This document shows positions 35,306-45,586 of a stretch of DNA of 64,000 nucleotides, one piece after another. The stretch covers positions 1,798,001-1,862,000 of the forward strand of contig NZ_LS483250.1 of assembly GCF_900465055.1 (NCBI RefSeq). The letters run 5' to 3'. This DNA is from Moritella yayanosii (lineage in GTDB: Bacteria > Pseudomonadota > Gammaproteobacteria > Enterobacterales > Moritellaceae). The position numbers and the translations under genes are program-made. Below the pieces are notes generated by a model. It had not been told where the DNA came from, did no database searches, and was given only the letters and a program-made list of their open reading frames with translations. Position 1 is the first letter of the stretch. Each line of letters opens with the position of its first letter.

Positions 35306-37954
35306 TTATGAACCTATTACCAGTTTAAGCTCAGCTTTTTTCTTCACCGGCAGGGCCGTTGTACTAACGCTCACTACACCAGCTTGCTGCGTCCAGCCGG
35401 AGATAAGTTTGCCGTTCAACTTAATAGCATTCACTTTACCTTCAATGCCGTACCACTCAATAGAGAGAGGACGCGCTGTCGGCGCATCACGGTAATCACC
35501 TTTTGCTTCAACAGTAAGCAATAATCCTTCCTCTGTGACGCGGGTTGTCAAGCTTGTTTGTCGCAGTTCCCCTTTCAGATAAGCATTGCTGGCACCATCG
35601 TCTTCATACAAAATGAAAGTACCTGGCGTACCATAAATTTTCGCTGCCAACGTTAAAGGCACATCGCTGGTTAGTGGCATTTTCTGCTGTGGGTTCACCG
35701 GAATAATTGCACCATCACGGGCAAACAACGGCAAACGGATCACGCCGTTATAATAAACCGGCTGCTGCTTACGCCACTCACCTTTACTGACTGTCATCTC
35801 ACCGGTGCGGTAGTCATACCACTTACCCGCAGGCAGATACAGATCCACCGCCTTTTGCCCCATTTTTGCAATTGCCGCCCCCATCAAATCTTTACCCATC
35901 ATCTTCTGACCTGGCAGATTCAATGCTTTAGGATCACTGCCGAAGTAATAATCCATTGACGGGAAAACCGGCTCAGCCGAATTATTGGCGCGATGGGCAA
36001 GTGAGTAAAGGTAAGGGATCAGCTGATAACGCAGTTTGATACTGGCTTTGTTGCTGGCTAGATCGCCCACTCGATCCGGTGCAGTTTCCTTACAGTTACA
36101 CAGGTTTTCTGTGTGCGGGCGAATCGGCACTTCAAACAACGAACTATAAGCAAACCATTGGGTGTAAGTTTCATTAAGCGCAGCTTCTCGCTCACTTGAA
36201 GGTACGCGTAATGCCCCGCGATGGAAACCACCGATATCTGAGCTGTAGTAATCAATGCCAGATAACACCATATTGGGCTGCATACTAAATTGGGTCGACA
36301 GGCTTTCTAGATTAGTGCCTATGTCAGCCGACCACATAGTCGCGCCAAAACGCTGGATCCCCGGTGCGCCGGATCGCGACATCATAAACGGACGCATCGC
36401 CGTTTTATTACGTTGATAACCCCGATAGATACTCTCTAACCACTTGTAGTTAAATATATTATGCGCATCGTTATGCGGTTTATCACCGAAAAAGACGCCA
36501 CGGGCGTTATAGATTTCAGGCTCACCAAGATCGGTCCAGTGCCCCATTACCCCCATTTCAATCAAGGGGTCACGTTTCCAATCATGCCAATAATCACCAC
36601 CAGCAACATTGGTCCAGTCGATCATCCCGCCTTTACCCCACCAATGACCGGCACCATTGGGATCAGTATCGATCGCCTTACCCGTTGTCGGATCTTTTAC
36701 CAGATAGCCTTTGCCATCTAAGGTCTGATGTTCATCCAGTCCATCACTCACATAAGACTCTTCGATTAACATCATGCCAATTCCTTTCGCCTTTAGAGAC
36801 TGGATTTTCTTTTCCGGCTCAGGGAAATTTTTGGCATCCCAGGTTAAAGTCCCCATCTGACTGGTTGAGCTGTAACCCTCCACATTACCGAACCACTGCA
36901 GATCCATAACCACCCCATCGATCGGGAACGCTTGTTGTTTTAAGGTTTTCAGTTTGTCATCCAGCTCCTGCCAGTTATCAAAACCGTATTCTGACAGCCA
37001 CATACCGAACATTTTTCGTGGTGGAACCAAAGGATTACCCACCAGCTTCATATATTGCTGTCTGAGTTCAGGTAACCCCTCACCCGCCATCAACAAAAAG
37101 CTCGGTTTGCCCTGTGACACCGAAACCTTCCAGGGTGTGGTCATGAAATCCCAGCTAGCAGCATACACAGTATCGAGATACAGAGCATAATTTTGCTTTT
37201 GCGGATTAGTTGCGTACAGGATCGGGAATTGAGTATTGCCTGTTGCACCGCCCTGATAGCCTTCCATTTTATTACCACCTTGGCGCTTAAAGCCAAGCCA
37301 ATTGCTGTTCAACTTACCTGGGGCGTAAAACTCCTGACCCAAACCATTAAGCTGATAGTCGCCTTGCGAAAGCAAAGTAAAACTACGCTCCTTATCAGGA
37401 CAAATTTCAGTGAGTACCCCGTGTTTGAAAGACACTACGGAAACACACAAACTTTGGGGATTAACTGTCACTTGAAGGTTTTTCGTCGTAAAGCCATCTG
37501 AGGTTTTCTTTAGCTTAACGGCTCCATTTAGTTTCGCCGTATTGATCAGTTCAGTCGTTGGTAAAGTGGTGTCTTTCGGCTGAGCCTCGTAGGCAATATG
37601 AATGATGTCATCGCTTAACACGTCAATGGCTAGATCCTGCCCCTGCTGTTGTGATTTTTCCAACAACATAGTCTGGTACTGGTTAACAATCTCATCATCA
37701 AGTTCTTGTTTCAGCGCGGTAAGAAATGCTTGCTGGCTATAAAAAGTTTTTCCTATTAAAGGCTTAAGCGTTTTACGCACGTTAACTTCAGGGATGGCTT
37801 TGCGCATCCGAAAAACATCTACGGCGTCCAATCGGTAGCTGATCTCGCTTTGATAACGAAAGTGTTCGACCTCTGCATAAGTAAGACAACTAACCATAAG
37901 TAAACTAGGCACAGCAATTCCCAACATCAAGTGCTGTATTGGCATTTTTTTCAT
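35306..37954 (-). CDS. Secreted GH31 alpha-glucosidase
   Basis: 882 residues with a signal peptide (hydrophobic residues ~8-25, cleavage near CLTYA-E), hence periplasmic or surface-exposed; the Cys context VSC is a poor lipobox. A beta-sandwich N-domain precedes the catalytic barrel: FGMWLSEYGFDNWQELDDKL, VVMDLQWFGN, nucleophile Asp in GHWTDLGEPE, acid/base Asp in MWSADIGTN and GIDYYSSDIGGF. Two C-terminal beta domains follow. It would release glucose from maltodextrins outside the inner membrane. It lies downstream of malG, with a G-rich MalT-like region and a hairpin between, so it may have its own promoter. Confidence 0.9.
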   Translation of the reverse strand: MKKMPIQHLMLGIAVPSLLMVSCLTYAEVEHFRYQSEISYRLDAVDVFRMRKAIPEVNVRKTLKPLIGKTFYSQQAFLTALKQELDDEIVNQYQTMLLEKSQQQGQDLAIDVLSDDIIHIAYEAQPKDTTLPTTELINTAKLNGAVKLKKTSDGFTTKNLQVTVNPQSLCVSVVSFKHGVLTEICPDKERSFTLLSQGDYQLNGLGQEFYAPGKLNSNWLGFKRQGGNKMEGYQGGATGNTQFPILYATNPQKQNYALYLDTVYAASWDFMTTPWKVSVSQGKPSFLLMAGEGLPELRQQYMKLVGNPLVPPRKMFGMWLSEYGFDNWQELDDKLKTLKQQAFPIDGVVMDLQWFGNVEGYSSTSQMGTLTWDAKNFPEPEKKIQSLKAKGIGMMLIEESYVSDGLDEHQTLDGKGYLVKDPTTGKAIDTDPNGAGHWWGKGGMIDWTNVAGGDYWHDWKRDPLIEMGVMGHWTDLGEPEIYNARGVFFGDKPHNDAHNIFNYKWLESIYRGYQRNKTAMRPFMMSRSGAPGIQRFGATMWSADIGTNLESLSTQFSMQPNMVLSGIDYYSSDIGGFHRGALRVPSSEREAALNETYTQWFAYSSLFEVPIRPHTENLCNCKETAPDRVGDLASNKASIKLRYQLIPYLYSLAHRANNSAEPVFPSMDYYFGSDPKALNLPGQKMMGKDLMGAAIAKMGQKAVDLYLPAGKWYDYRTGEMTVSKGEWRKQQPVYYNGVIRLPLFARDGAIIPVNPQQKMPLTSDVPLTLAAKIYGTPGTFILYEDDGASNAYLKGELRQTSLTTRVTEEGLLLTVEAKGDYRDAPTARPLSIEWYGIEGKVNAIKLNGKLISGWTQQAGVVSVSTTALPVKKKAELKLVIGS

Positions 37955-38329
37955 ATAATGTGTTTCCGTCGTTATCTTTGAATTTTAATTTGTTTCATAA
38001 CTGTCGAACTGACATTCAGGATCATTTCCGCATCGATTCGACAGCCATGGTAGACACCGTCATCACGGTATAAAGAAGACATAACCAAAGCACTTCATGT
38101 TTCACCCGACAACCCGCCGAGTGAATCGTCTCGACAACATACTAATTAAGCCGGAGCAGAATGTTCCGGCTTTGATTATGGACTAACACAAGCGATAGTT
38201 TAATAGAGGCCATTAACGGGTCTCCACTCCCCCACCCTTTATACTCCCCATCTGAAGTATCGAGGATAAATGTGAAATTTAGCCAAGTTGATGTCGGGGA
38301 TTTTCACCAGTAAACAAATCTAGTCAGTA
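37955..38329 (-). promoter_or_regulatory. Intergenic region between malG and the GH31 gene
   Basis: Two signals. AGCCGGAgCA...TGTTCCGGCT at 38151-38173 is a hairpin with weak T content, a possible partial terminator of malEFG. At 38221-38257 the minus strand carries GGGGAG, GGGTGGGGGAGTGGAG (degenerate MalT boxes) and the 23-base sequence shared with 23552-23574, about 270-300 bases before the GH31 start. The rest shows nothing. Confidence 0.5.
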
Positions 38330-39220
38330 TTAACCTTTCACACCACCCGAAGTCAGTCCACCTACTAACCAGCGCTGTGCCAGTAAGAACACACCAGTGA
38401 TTGGCAATGCAGATAATACAGCTGCTGCCGCAAAGTCGCCCCACAAGTAGTTTTGTGGATACAGGTATTGTTGCATGCCCACAGCCAGCGTATAGCCATT
38501 CACATCCGATAATAACAGTGATGCTACTGGTACTTCGGTTACAGCGCCAATAAAGGATAGAATGAATACCACGGCTAGAATAGGTACCGACAGTGGCAAT
38601 AATACTAAACGGAATGCTTGCCAAGGCGTCGCACCATCCAGCGCGGCCGCTTCTTCTAACGAACCATCTATCGACTCGAAATAACCTTTGATCGTCCATA
38701 CATGCAGGGCAATACCACCCAGATAAGCAAAGATCAAACCGCCGTGGGTATTCAACCCCAAGAACGGTACATACTGACCTAACTTATCAAACAATGCATA
38801 TAAAGCCACCAACGCTAATACTGCAGGGAACATCTGGAAGATCATCATAGCTTTAAGAATGGTTTCTTTACCGCTAAAACGTAATCGTGCAAACGCATAA
38901 GCCGAAGTCGTTGATAGTGCGACAATTAAGATAGAAGTGATCCCAGCAACCTTCACCGAATTCCATAACCACAGTAGTACAGGAAATGGCGGCGGTGTTA
39001 CTGAGCCATCGGCATTAGTAACCGAAAATCCGAGGGCTAAACGCCAGTGATCCAGCGACGGTGCTGAAGGAATAATTTCCCCCGTGGCAAAGTTACCATC
39101 ACGAAATGAGATAGCGATAACCATGACCAACGGAAATAGAATTACCACCAGCAGGGCGATAAGTGCGAAATGTGCAGCCCACACACGATATTTTAATGAA
39201 TTACCTTGTACCATTGCCAT
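38330..39220 (-). CDS. malG: MalG, inner-membrane permease of the maltodextrin ABC importer
   Basis: 296 residues, the same length as E. coli MalG, with six membrane segments. The cytoplasmic EAA loop reads [20 protein letters not shown] (contact to MalK). [16 protein letters not shown] and [18 protein letters not shown] are typical MalG periplasmic and TM segments, and the C-terminus [17 protein letters not shown] matches the tail that enters the MalE/MalK interface in the family. It begins 24 bases after malF and is the last gene of malE-malF-malG. Confidence 0.96.
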   Translation of the reverse strand: MAMVQGNSLKYRVWAAHFALIALLVVILFPLVMVIAISFRDGNFATGEIIPSAPSLDHWRLALGFSVTNADGSVTPPPFPVLLWLWNSVKVAGITSILIVALSTTSAYAFARLRFSGKETILKAMMIFQMFPAVLALVALYALFDKLGQYVPFLGLNTHGGLIFAYLGGIALHVWTIKGYFESIDGSLEEAAALDGATPWQAFRLVLLPLSVPILAVVFILSFIGAVTEVPVASLLLSDVNGYTLAVGMQQYLYPQNYLWGDFAAAAVLSALPITGVFLLAQRWLVGGLTSGGVKG

Positions 39221-39244
39221 AATATGGCTCCTTACTTACGCTGG

Positions 39245-40843
39245 CTATTTTTCTGACAGCTTAGCGAAATGAAGATTAAATAATGCGAGACCACCAACCA
39301 ATAAGAAAATAAGCGTGGTAATTGCGCTGGCTAAACCAAAGTCCTGACCACCCCCGCCCTCAAAGGCGATGCGGTAGGTATAGTTCACTAACAGATCAGT
39401 ATAACCCGCCGGTTCACTGGTCCCTATCATGTTTGGTCCGCCCTTCGTTAACAACTGAATCAATACAAAGTTATTAAAGTTAAACGAGAAGCTGGCAATC
39501 ATTAATGGCATTAGCGGTTTCAGCATCATCGGAAACGTAATGTTCTTGAAGTTTTGTAACGGCCCTGCACCATCTAACGCTGATGCTTCATATAAGTCAT
39601 CCGGAATAGATTTTAACATTCCCATACATAGAATCATCATGTAAGGGAAACCCAACCAAATATTCACAATCAATACCATGGCTTTGGCTGACAAAGGATC
39701 CGAGAACCAGCTTGGTGAAAAGCCAAATAACGCTTCCAACACCATATTGATTTCACCAAAACTTTGATTAAATAACCCTTTAAAGATCAAGATAGAGATG
39801 AATGAAGGTACAGCATATGGCAAGATCAGTAGCATGCGATAAATGGCACGTCCGCGCAATGCTTCCCATTGTACGATACTAGCCAAAACCATGCCAATAA
39901 TGAGACTTATGCCAACCGATAATACTGAAAATATCACTGTCCAGATAAAAATACTGACGAAGGGTTCTTTGATACCGTCATCTTGCCAAATGCGCTCAAA
40001 GTTAGCAGTACCAATCACAACACTGAAACCCGGTGATACTGGATCACCGATATAGTTACCCTCACCATCGATGGCTTGATAAAAACCGATATCCATATCC
40101 GGCAACAGAATCTCATGAGTTTGATTGTTGACGAGAGTAGTACCGTCTTTCCTTAAGGTATACAGGGGTTGCACAGCAGCAAATTTGCGTAAGCCACTCA
40201 TGCGGATTTCGTTGCCGTCCGGCAGCACCAAATCGATGGAACTCAGGGCTGCACGATAGCTGATAATTTCTTTTATCTTCGATTTTTCACCAATAACAGT
40301 ATCGATAGGGCTTAGTTCAAAACGCTGCACAGCCGGTTTTTCCAGATTAATCGTATCTGTTACCAATAGTTGTTCACCGTCTTTAACGGCTAAACGGTGA
40401 CCGTCTTCAGTGCGATACAGCTCAAAGCGGTAGCTCTCACCACTTTGGAAGGTGCGGTCTAGCAACACTGATCGTGCCCGTTCAAACGACAATTGATTTT
40501 TAGCACTGTAGTTAGTGAAAGCGATTCCTACGGTATAAACTAGGGGGAAAATAATAAACAAGATCATCCCGGCTATACCAGGAAAAATATAACGGTGAGC
40601 GTAAGTTTTCTTACTGCCAAAAATAAACAGCCCTAACGATGTTAAGACAAGCGTTAACACGGCAAACGATGTTTCTCCATGTGCATACATGATAACGGCC
40701 GCATAACCATTGACTACACCAATAAGGGTAAGAATAAACCACTTAAGTAAACGCGAATAATTTAATGTTGAATCGACTTGTTCTGAAGTCAGTTCCGATT
40801 CTGGAGTATCGCCAAGAATTTCTGATACTTTCACAGTCTGCAT
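39245..40843 (-). CDS. malF: MalF, inner-membrane permease of the maltodextrin ABC importer
   Basis: 532 residues (E. coli 514). Eight membrane segments with the large periplasmic P2 domain between TM3 and TM4 (residues ~125-290; IDLVLPDGNEIRMSGLRKFA), as in enteric MalF. The EAA loop is DLYEASALDGAGPLQNFKNI. LLTKGGPNMIGTSEPAGYTD near the end is the typical penultimate loop. The gene lies 76 bases after malE, with a hairpin between. A broken second copy of parts of this gene sits at 51215-51440. Confidence 0.96.
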   Translation of the reverse strand: MQTVKVSEILGDTPESELTSEQVDSTLNYSRLLKWFILTLIGVVNGYAAVIMYAHGETSFAVLTLVLTSLGLFIFGSKKTYAHRYIFPGIAGMILFIIFPLVYTVGIAFTNYSAKNQLSFERARSVLLDRTFQSGESYRFELYRTEDGHRLAVKDGEQLLVTDTINLEKPAVQRFELSPIDTVIGEKSKIKEIISYRAALSSIDLVLPDGNEIRMSGLRKFAAVQPLYTLRKDGTTLVNNQTHEILLPDMDIGFYQAIDGEGNYIGDPVSPGFSVVIGTANFERIWQDDGIKEPFVSIFIWTVIFSVLSVGISLIIGMVLASIVQWEALRGRAIYRMLLILPYAVPSFISILIFKGLFNQSFGEINMVLEALFGFSPSWFSDPLSAKAMVLIVNIWLGFPYMMILCMGMLKSIPDDLYEASALDGAGPLQNFKNITFPMMLKPLMPLMIASFSFNFNNFVLIQLLTKGGPNMIGTSEPAGYTDLLVNYTYRIAFEGGGGQDFGLASAITTLIFLLVGGLALFNLHFAKLSEK

Positions 40844-40869
40844 TGAAGAACCTACCTAATAAATAGCAA

Positions 40870-40890
40870 GAGGAGAGATAACCTCTCCTC
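40870..40890 (-). other. malE-malF intercistronic hairpin
   Basis: GAGGAGAG-ATAAC-CTCTCCTC, perfect 8-base arms, without a T run. A second stem ACTAAGTG/CACTTAGT (40911-40928) covers the malE stop. Such structures protect the upstream message, as REP elements do in the E. coli malE-malF gap, and would favour high MalE output. Confidence 0.7.
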
Positions 40891-40919
40891 ATATATCATT
40901 ATTTTTTATTACTAAGTGG

Positions 40920-42095
40920 TCACTTAGTCATCTGTTTTTCTGCATCACTTAATGCTGCAGAAATAGACTGACGACCATCAACAATATTAACGATGGCATT
41001 ACTGGTTGCGCCCCAGAACGCAGTCATTTGCGGGATGTTTGGCATGATTTCACCATTCATCGCATTTTTCATGGTTGCAGCAATACGAACATCACCGTCC
41101 AATTCTTGCTGGTACGATTTAAGCGCTACAGCACCCAGTGGCTTATCCTTGTTCACTTGTTTTAGCCCTTCATTCGTAATCAAGTAATTTTCAAGAAACT
41201 CAACTGCAAGGTCTTTGTTTGGCGACGCGGTACTAATACCAGCAGTAAGTATACCAACGAAAGGCTTAGAAGGACTGCCATTAAATCTCGGTAATTCAGT
41301 AACACCATAATTCAGACCAGATTTTTCTATGTTAGCCCATGCCCAAGGACCATTGATGGTCATGGCTACATTACCTTTGTTAAACTCTGATTCAGATACG
41401 GAGTAGTCCATATCCGGAGAGATAACACCGTTATCTAGCAGTTTTTTAATAAACTGCATACTGTTTTTTACGCCTTTGTTATTCAGCCCTACATCTTTCA
41501 CATCATAACCAGTGGCATTTACTTTAAATGCATAACCACCGTCAGCAGCCATTAGCGGCCAAGTGAAGTACGGTTCTTTTAGATTCCACATAATTGCCGA
41601 CTTGCCCTGAGTTTTAAGCTGCTTGTCTAATGCCGCTATATCTTCCCAGTTCTTTGGTGGGGTTTTAATTAAGTCTTTATTATAGATAAGTGACAGTGCT
41701 TCAACCGCTACCGGGTAACCAACATATTTACCCTTATATTTTACCGCATCCCAAGTAAAATCAATCAGGCTGTCTTTAAATTCTGGTGAAGGTTTGATTT
41801 CAGCCAATAAACCCGCTTGCGCATAACCACCGAAACGGTCATGAGCCCAAAAAATAATATCAGGACCATCGCCAACAGCCGCTACTTGCGCAAACTTGTC
41901 TTGTAAGCCATCTGGATGCACAACAGTTACCTTAATGCCGGTATCAGCTTCAAATAGCTTACCGACTTCAGCAAGACCGTTGTAACCTTTATCACCGTTA
42001 ATCCAAATTGTTAACTGGCCTTCTTCAATAGCAGCAAAGGCAGAAAAAGAATTCATTGCAGTTAGTAGTGCTACCGCCGTTAAGGTTTTTCTCAT
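40920..42095 (-). CDS. malE: MalE, periplasmic maltodextrin-binding protein
   Basis: 391 residues (E. coli precursor 396). The signal peptide ends near NSFSAFA. Binding-site landmarks of MalE are present: [72 protein letters not shown], and the C-terminal [19 protein letters not shown] with the stacking Trp that the second copy lacks. It captures maltose and maltodextrins and docks on MalFG. AAGGAT is 7 bases before the ATG at 42095; a GTG three bases further up is also possible. Confidence 0.97.
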   Translation of the reverse strand: MRKTLTAVALLTAMNSFSAFAAIEEGQLTIWINGDKGYNGLAEVGKLFEADTGIKVTVVHPDGLQDKFAQVAAVGDGPDIIFWAHDRFGGYAQAGLLAEIKPSPEFKDSLIDFTWDAVKYKGKYVGYPVAVEALSLIYNKDLIKTPPKNWEDIAALDKQLKTQGKSAIMWNLKEPYFTWPLMAADGGYAFKVNATGYDVKDVGLNNKGVKNSMQFIKKLLDNGVISPDMDYSVSESEFNKGNVAMTINGPWAWANIEKSGLNYGVTELPRFNGSPSKPFVGILTAGISTASPNKDLAVEFLENYLITNEGLKQVNKDKPLGAVALKSYQQELDGDVRIAATMKNAMNGEIMPNIPQMTAFWGATSNAIVNIVDGRQSISAALSDAEKQMTK

Positions 42096-42098
42096 CAC

Positions 42099-42492
42099 TT
42101 ATATCCTTATTAAATTAGCGTTCAAACTTACCAGACAAGTTGTCTGCGTTGGAGGGTATAGTCATACAAAAATCCATTGCCTACATCATCCTTTATCCTA
42201 CGCCTAGCTCCCGCAAAGCCAAAAGCGTGAACTTGAACAATATATTTTACTTAGTTGATTAATAAAGGTGATAAAAATGCGATGGCTCGCACACTAATCA
42301 GTAATTAAATACCTATTTAGAGCGATAATAAAGCAACAATAATTAAAATGTGATCTATGCACTCCTCCTATCAACTCCACCCTAAAAGTTTTTGCCAAGG
42401 ATGATGCAGTGCAAGGGCATATAAAACACACTATCAACATCGAAGAATGCTGTGTAAGATATTCTAATTAATCATAAAAAAGGACTCGTGAG
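42099..42492. promoter_or_regulatory. malE-malK divergent control region
   Basis: GGAKGA cores: TCATCC at 42186-42191 (minus), TCCTCC at 42363-42368 (minus) and GGATGA at 42399-42404 (plus), plus a GGAGGG at 42151. AAATGTGATCTA at 42346-42357 is a perfect CRP half-site with a poor second half. The layout of MalT boxes near each start and CRP in the middle resembles malEp-malKp of E. coli. Confidence 0.7.
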
Positions 42493-43602
42493 ATGGCAAG
42501 TGTCACGTTAAAAAATGTATGTAAAGCCTATGATGATGTGCTTATTTCTGAAAACATAAATCTCGAAATAAAGGATGGTGAATTTGTCGTTTTCGTGGGG
42601 CCGTCAGGTTGCGGTAAGTCAACCTTGTTACGTTGTATTGCCGGACTTGAAGATATCACCTCTGGGGATTTATATATTGACGGTAAACGCATGAATGATG
42701 TCGAACCTTCAAAACGCGGGGTCGGCATGGTATTCCAATCTTATGCACTGTACCCCCACTTAGATTTAACCGATAACATGTCATTTGGCCTAAAATTAGC
42801 AAAAGCAGATAAACAGTTAATTAAAGATCGGGTGAAACATGCCGCTGATATTCTTCAGCTAACACCATTACTCCATCGCAAACCTAAATCGTTATCCGGT
42901 GGTCAACGTCAACGCGTCGCGATTGGCCGAACCCTAGTATCACAACCAAAAGTATTTTTATTAGATGAACCGCTGTCAAATTTGGATGCTGCATTACGGG
43001 TAAAAATGCGCATTGAATTAGCCAAACTACACAAGCAATTGGGCTGTACGATGATCTACGTAACCCATGATCAAGTTGAAGCAATGACCATGGCCGATAA
43101 GATCGTCGTACTCGATGGTGGTAGTGTGGCACAATTCGGCGCACCGTTAGATATTTATCATTATCCTAAAAATCTATTTGTTGCCGGTTTTATTGGTTCA
43201 CCAAAAATGAATTTTATTAACGTGCATATCCAAACAGCAGAAGCTGAACGTGTAGAAGTACTGTTACCTAATTGCCAGAGTATTTGGATCCCTGTGGATG
43301 GAAAAACCGTCAATGCCGGTGATGAGATGATCCTCGGTATTCGCCCAGAACACTTAGTATCAACTGAACACGCCGATATCGTGATTAAGGGTGAAACTAT
43401 CGTAGTAGAAAAACTGGGTAATGAAACACAAGTCTATTTGCACATTGAAGGCAGTGACGAAGATGTGATCTATCGCGTTGCTGATACACTATCCATTGAT
43501 GCTGGTGAGAAATTGGATATTGGTATTCCAGCACACCGTTGCCATTTGTTCCACAAAGATGGCCGTGCTTGTCAGCGCTTACATAAAGAAACGACGAGTT
43601 AA
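42493..43602 (+). CDS. malK: MalK, ATPase of the maltodextrin ABC importer
   Basis: 369 residues (E. coli 371). Walker [19 protein letters not shown]-loop [11 protein letters not shown], signature [14 protein letters not shown], Walker [13 protein letters not shown] and switch His in VTHDQVEAM. The C-terminal OB-fold regulatory domain (residues ~235-369; [19 protein letters not shown]) is complete and is the part that sequesters MalT and binds EIIA-Glc in enteric bacteria. It is transcribed alone, divergent from malEFG, with its own terminator at 43625. Confidence 0.97.
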   Translation: MASVTLKNVCKAYDDVLISENINLEIKDGEFVVFVGPSGCGKSTLLRCIAGLEDITSGDLYIDGKRMNDVEPSKRGVGMVFQSYALYPHLDLTDNMSFGLKLAKADKQLIKDRVKHAADILQLTPLLHRKPKSLSGGQRQRVAIGRTLVSQPKVFLLDEPLSNLDAALRVKMRIELAKLHKQLGCTMIYVTHDQVEAMTMADKIVVLDGGSVAQFGAPLDIYHYPKNLFVAGFIGSPKMNFINVHIQTAEAERVEVLLPNCQSIWIPVDGKTVNAGDEMILGIRPEHLVSTEHADIVIKGETIVVEKLGNETQVYLHIEGSDEDVIYRVADTLSIDAGEKLDIGIPAHRCHLFHKDGRACQRLHKETTS

Positions 43603-43624
43603 TTCAACGATAAACAATAAACGC

Positions 43625-43648
43625 AGCCAATACCTCATGGTATTGGCT
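43625..43648 (+). terminator. malK terminator
   Basis: AGCCAATACC-TCAT-GGTATTGGCT, perfect 10-base stem followed by ATTTGA, 22 bases after the malK stop. Confidence 0.75.
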
Positions 43649-43690
43649 ATTTGACCACCTACATTGCCGTTAGGTTTGTAGGTATTTAGC

Positions 43691-44887
43691 TTGAATTTAT
43701 TTAGAAACTTAACGCTATCATTTAAAATATCAAGCCTTGTCATAGTTTTACTGTGTTCATTGCTGTTTATTTCTGTAAATCTCATCGTTAATAGTCGCGC
43801 CGTTGTTGAAAACATCGTCTTAGATTCTGAAATCCGGCAATTTTATTCAAACATCAATAATTAATGGAAAGACATTCTCAAAGCCTATGAATTTTCAGAA
43901 GATATCGGCATGAAGTTTTCAGCGAGAGCGGTGGAACAAGAAGAGTTAGAAGCAGCCACCAATAAAGTGGAAACGCTGATTAACGATTACGTTGCCAGTT
44001 TATTGACTGCGAGCACTGCTCTTGAACGTGAATGGAACTCAGTACTGAAACTCAGCCAAGAGGACAGCGTATTTTATACTCGGGACCAACTTGTAGAACG
44101 AGCTGAACATCTTAATTCATCGCGATTAACATTAACCTATGTTTGGCTAACCAAAGCCACTTTTGTCGTCCGAAAAAAAAGCAGAAAAGGCAGCTCACCT
44201 CGCTTTTAAACCAGTGATTGACACCATTGACGCCATCAATCTGATGCATGACGAATTGGTCAGAAAAAATCATTGCGGCTCAAAATAAAATTGTTATTCA
44301 ATCGACGATTCTAGCGATCAGCATTTTTTTATCGTTATTATTATTTCCTTATTCATGCTTCGGAAACTGAAGAAAGATCTACAGTCGATTGTTTCAGTGA
44401 CACATGGCCTAGCCAAAGGTGACCTAAGCCGAACGATCGACGTTGGAGACGATCAGGACGAAATTAGCTAAATTAAAAGATCGGTATTCAGCATGACTGA
44501 CAACTTGAATAATATTTTTAAGTCCGTCACTTCATTGGCTAACAATTTAAACGAGTCAACAGATGGCCTGCTTAGTGACAACAAGCAAAAGATTAATGAC
44601 GCAGAGTTTCAATACTCACAAATGACCAAACTTTCTGGTTCTCTCGACGAGCTTTATTCAATTTCAACACAGGTGTCTGAACATGCAGACGGCGCACTTA
44701 CTAAATCAAATGATGCAATTGAATCGGCCAAAAAAGGTAACATAATTGTCAATGAAACGATTGCGTCTATTGAAGGTTTAGCTGGAGAGATTAAAAACTC
44801 AGTCTCAGCCATTCAACAACTGGATACTGAAGCTGACAACATTACTAATATTCTGGAAGTCATCAAGAGCATTTCCGAACAAACTGA
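43691..44887 (+). pseudogene. Methyl-accepting chemotaxis protein, frameshifted and truncated
   Basis: Pieces in three frames rebuild the first two thirds of a chemoreceptor. There is an N-terminal membrane helix (LSFKISSLVIVLLCSLLFIS), a helical ligand domain (43910-44207), a second membrane segment (IVIQSTILAISIFLSLLLF), a HAMP region (GLAKGDLSRTIDVGDDQDEI, then a TAG) and the start of the signalling domain (44493 on). The frame reaches ISEQT, where the conserved [13 protein letters not shown] tip should follow. The homology ends abruptly there, at the integrase fragment. The receptor is dead. Confidence 0.85.
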
Positions 44888-45156
44888 GATAGTAAAACTG
44901 CGATGTAAGACGTGCTCAAACAAAAATGAATACCATTAAGGTGTAGCTTTAATGTTGCTCTACAATGGTGTTTTTCCAAATTAAAATAGCGGAAATACAT
45001 TTCCAACTGTTTATCTGAAATAGTATCGAAAGGTTGCCCAAAATACTTATACAGTTGATTTATAACATAACGGTAAGAGTTCCGTGTTCGCTCAGAGTAA
45101 CCTCTTAAGGTGATTTCTTCGTTGAATTGTTGCAGTAGTTGTCGCAGTTGTCGCAT
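44888..45156 (-). pseudogene. Tyrosine-recombinase N-terminal fragment
   Basis: About 90 codons: an SAM-like N-terminal domain of phage-type integrases (LLQQFNEEITLRGYSERTRN, YVINQLYKYFGQPFDTIS, LKLHLNGIHF). Such small integrases accompany IS91-like elements. Homology ends near LNGIHF (about 44930), after which the frame runs into the chemoreceptor remnant. The catalytic domain is missing. A ribosome-site-like AGGAGG precedes the ATG at 45156. The insertion probably killed the chemoreceptor. Confidence 0.65.
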
Positions 45157-45586
45157 GACATACCTCCTAAGCAGGGATGGTCCCTAGAGGTAAGTGTGGA
45201 ACAATTGGTGAGATTTTGGCTCCGCGCAGCGGCTTAGTTCAACATTTGTATAACAGGACTCTCGATTTCCCAAATTCATTCACCCAATAAAAGTAGATTA
45301 ATCCATTGAAAAATAAGATTATACTTCAAATTTATTAATTACATGTTTATGGGAAAGCGAGCCGTCCTGTAAATTATTTATTTAGTCTTATAAGTTATAT
45401 AAAAAGCTAGCTATATAATTGATTATATTGAGATTAATTCTAGACTACAAGATAAACCTGACTGCCTTTTGACAAATTGAGACAGCGTTCACCGAAATAC
45501 CAATAACACTGTATAAAATCAGCCAATCTAGTCTTTTTTCATTACACATACAGTAACCTCCCTATTTATTTTAATGGATTTATTTC
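45157..45586. other. Intergenic stretch without recognised genes
   Basis: Upstream flank of the integrase fragment (GC-richer to about 45250, perhaps part of its former element), then AT-rich DNA leading to the WYL regulator. No rest of the chemoreceptor was found here. Confidence 0.5.

Noticed and set aside
43579-43815. 78-codon leftward frame after malK
   Set aside because: Antisense to the chemoreceptor N-terminal membrane helix and to the malK terminator.
44888-45156. Complete IS91-type or integron integrase
   Set aside because: Only the N-terminal SAM-like part is present; no catalytic R-H-R-Y domain, attI or attC sites were found.
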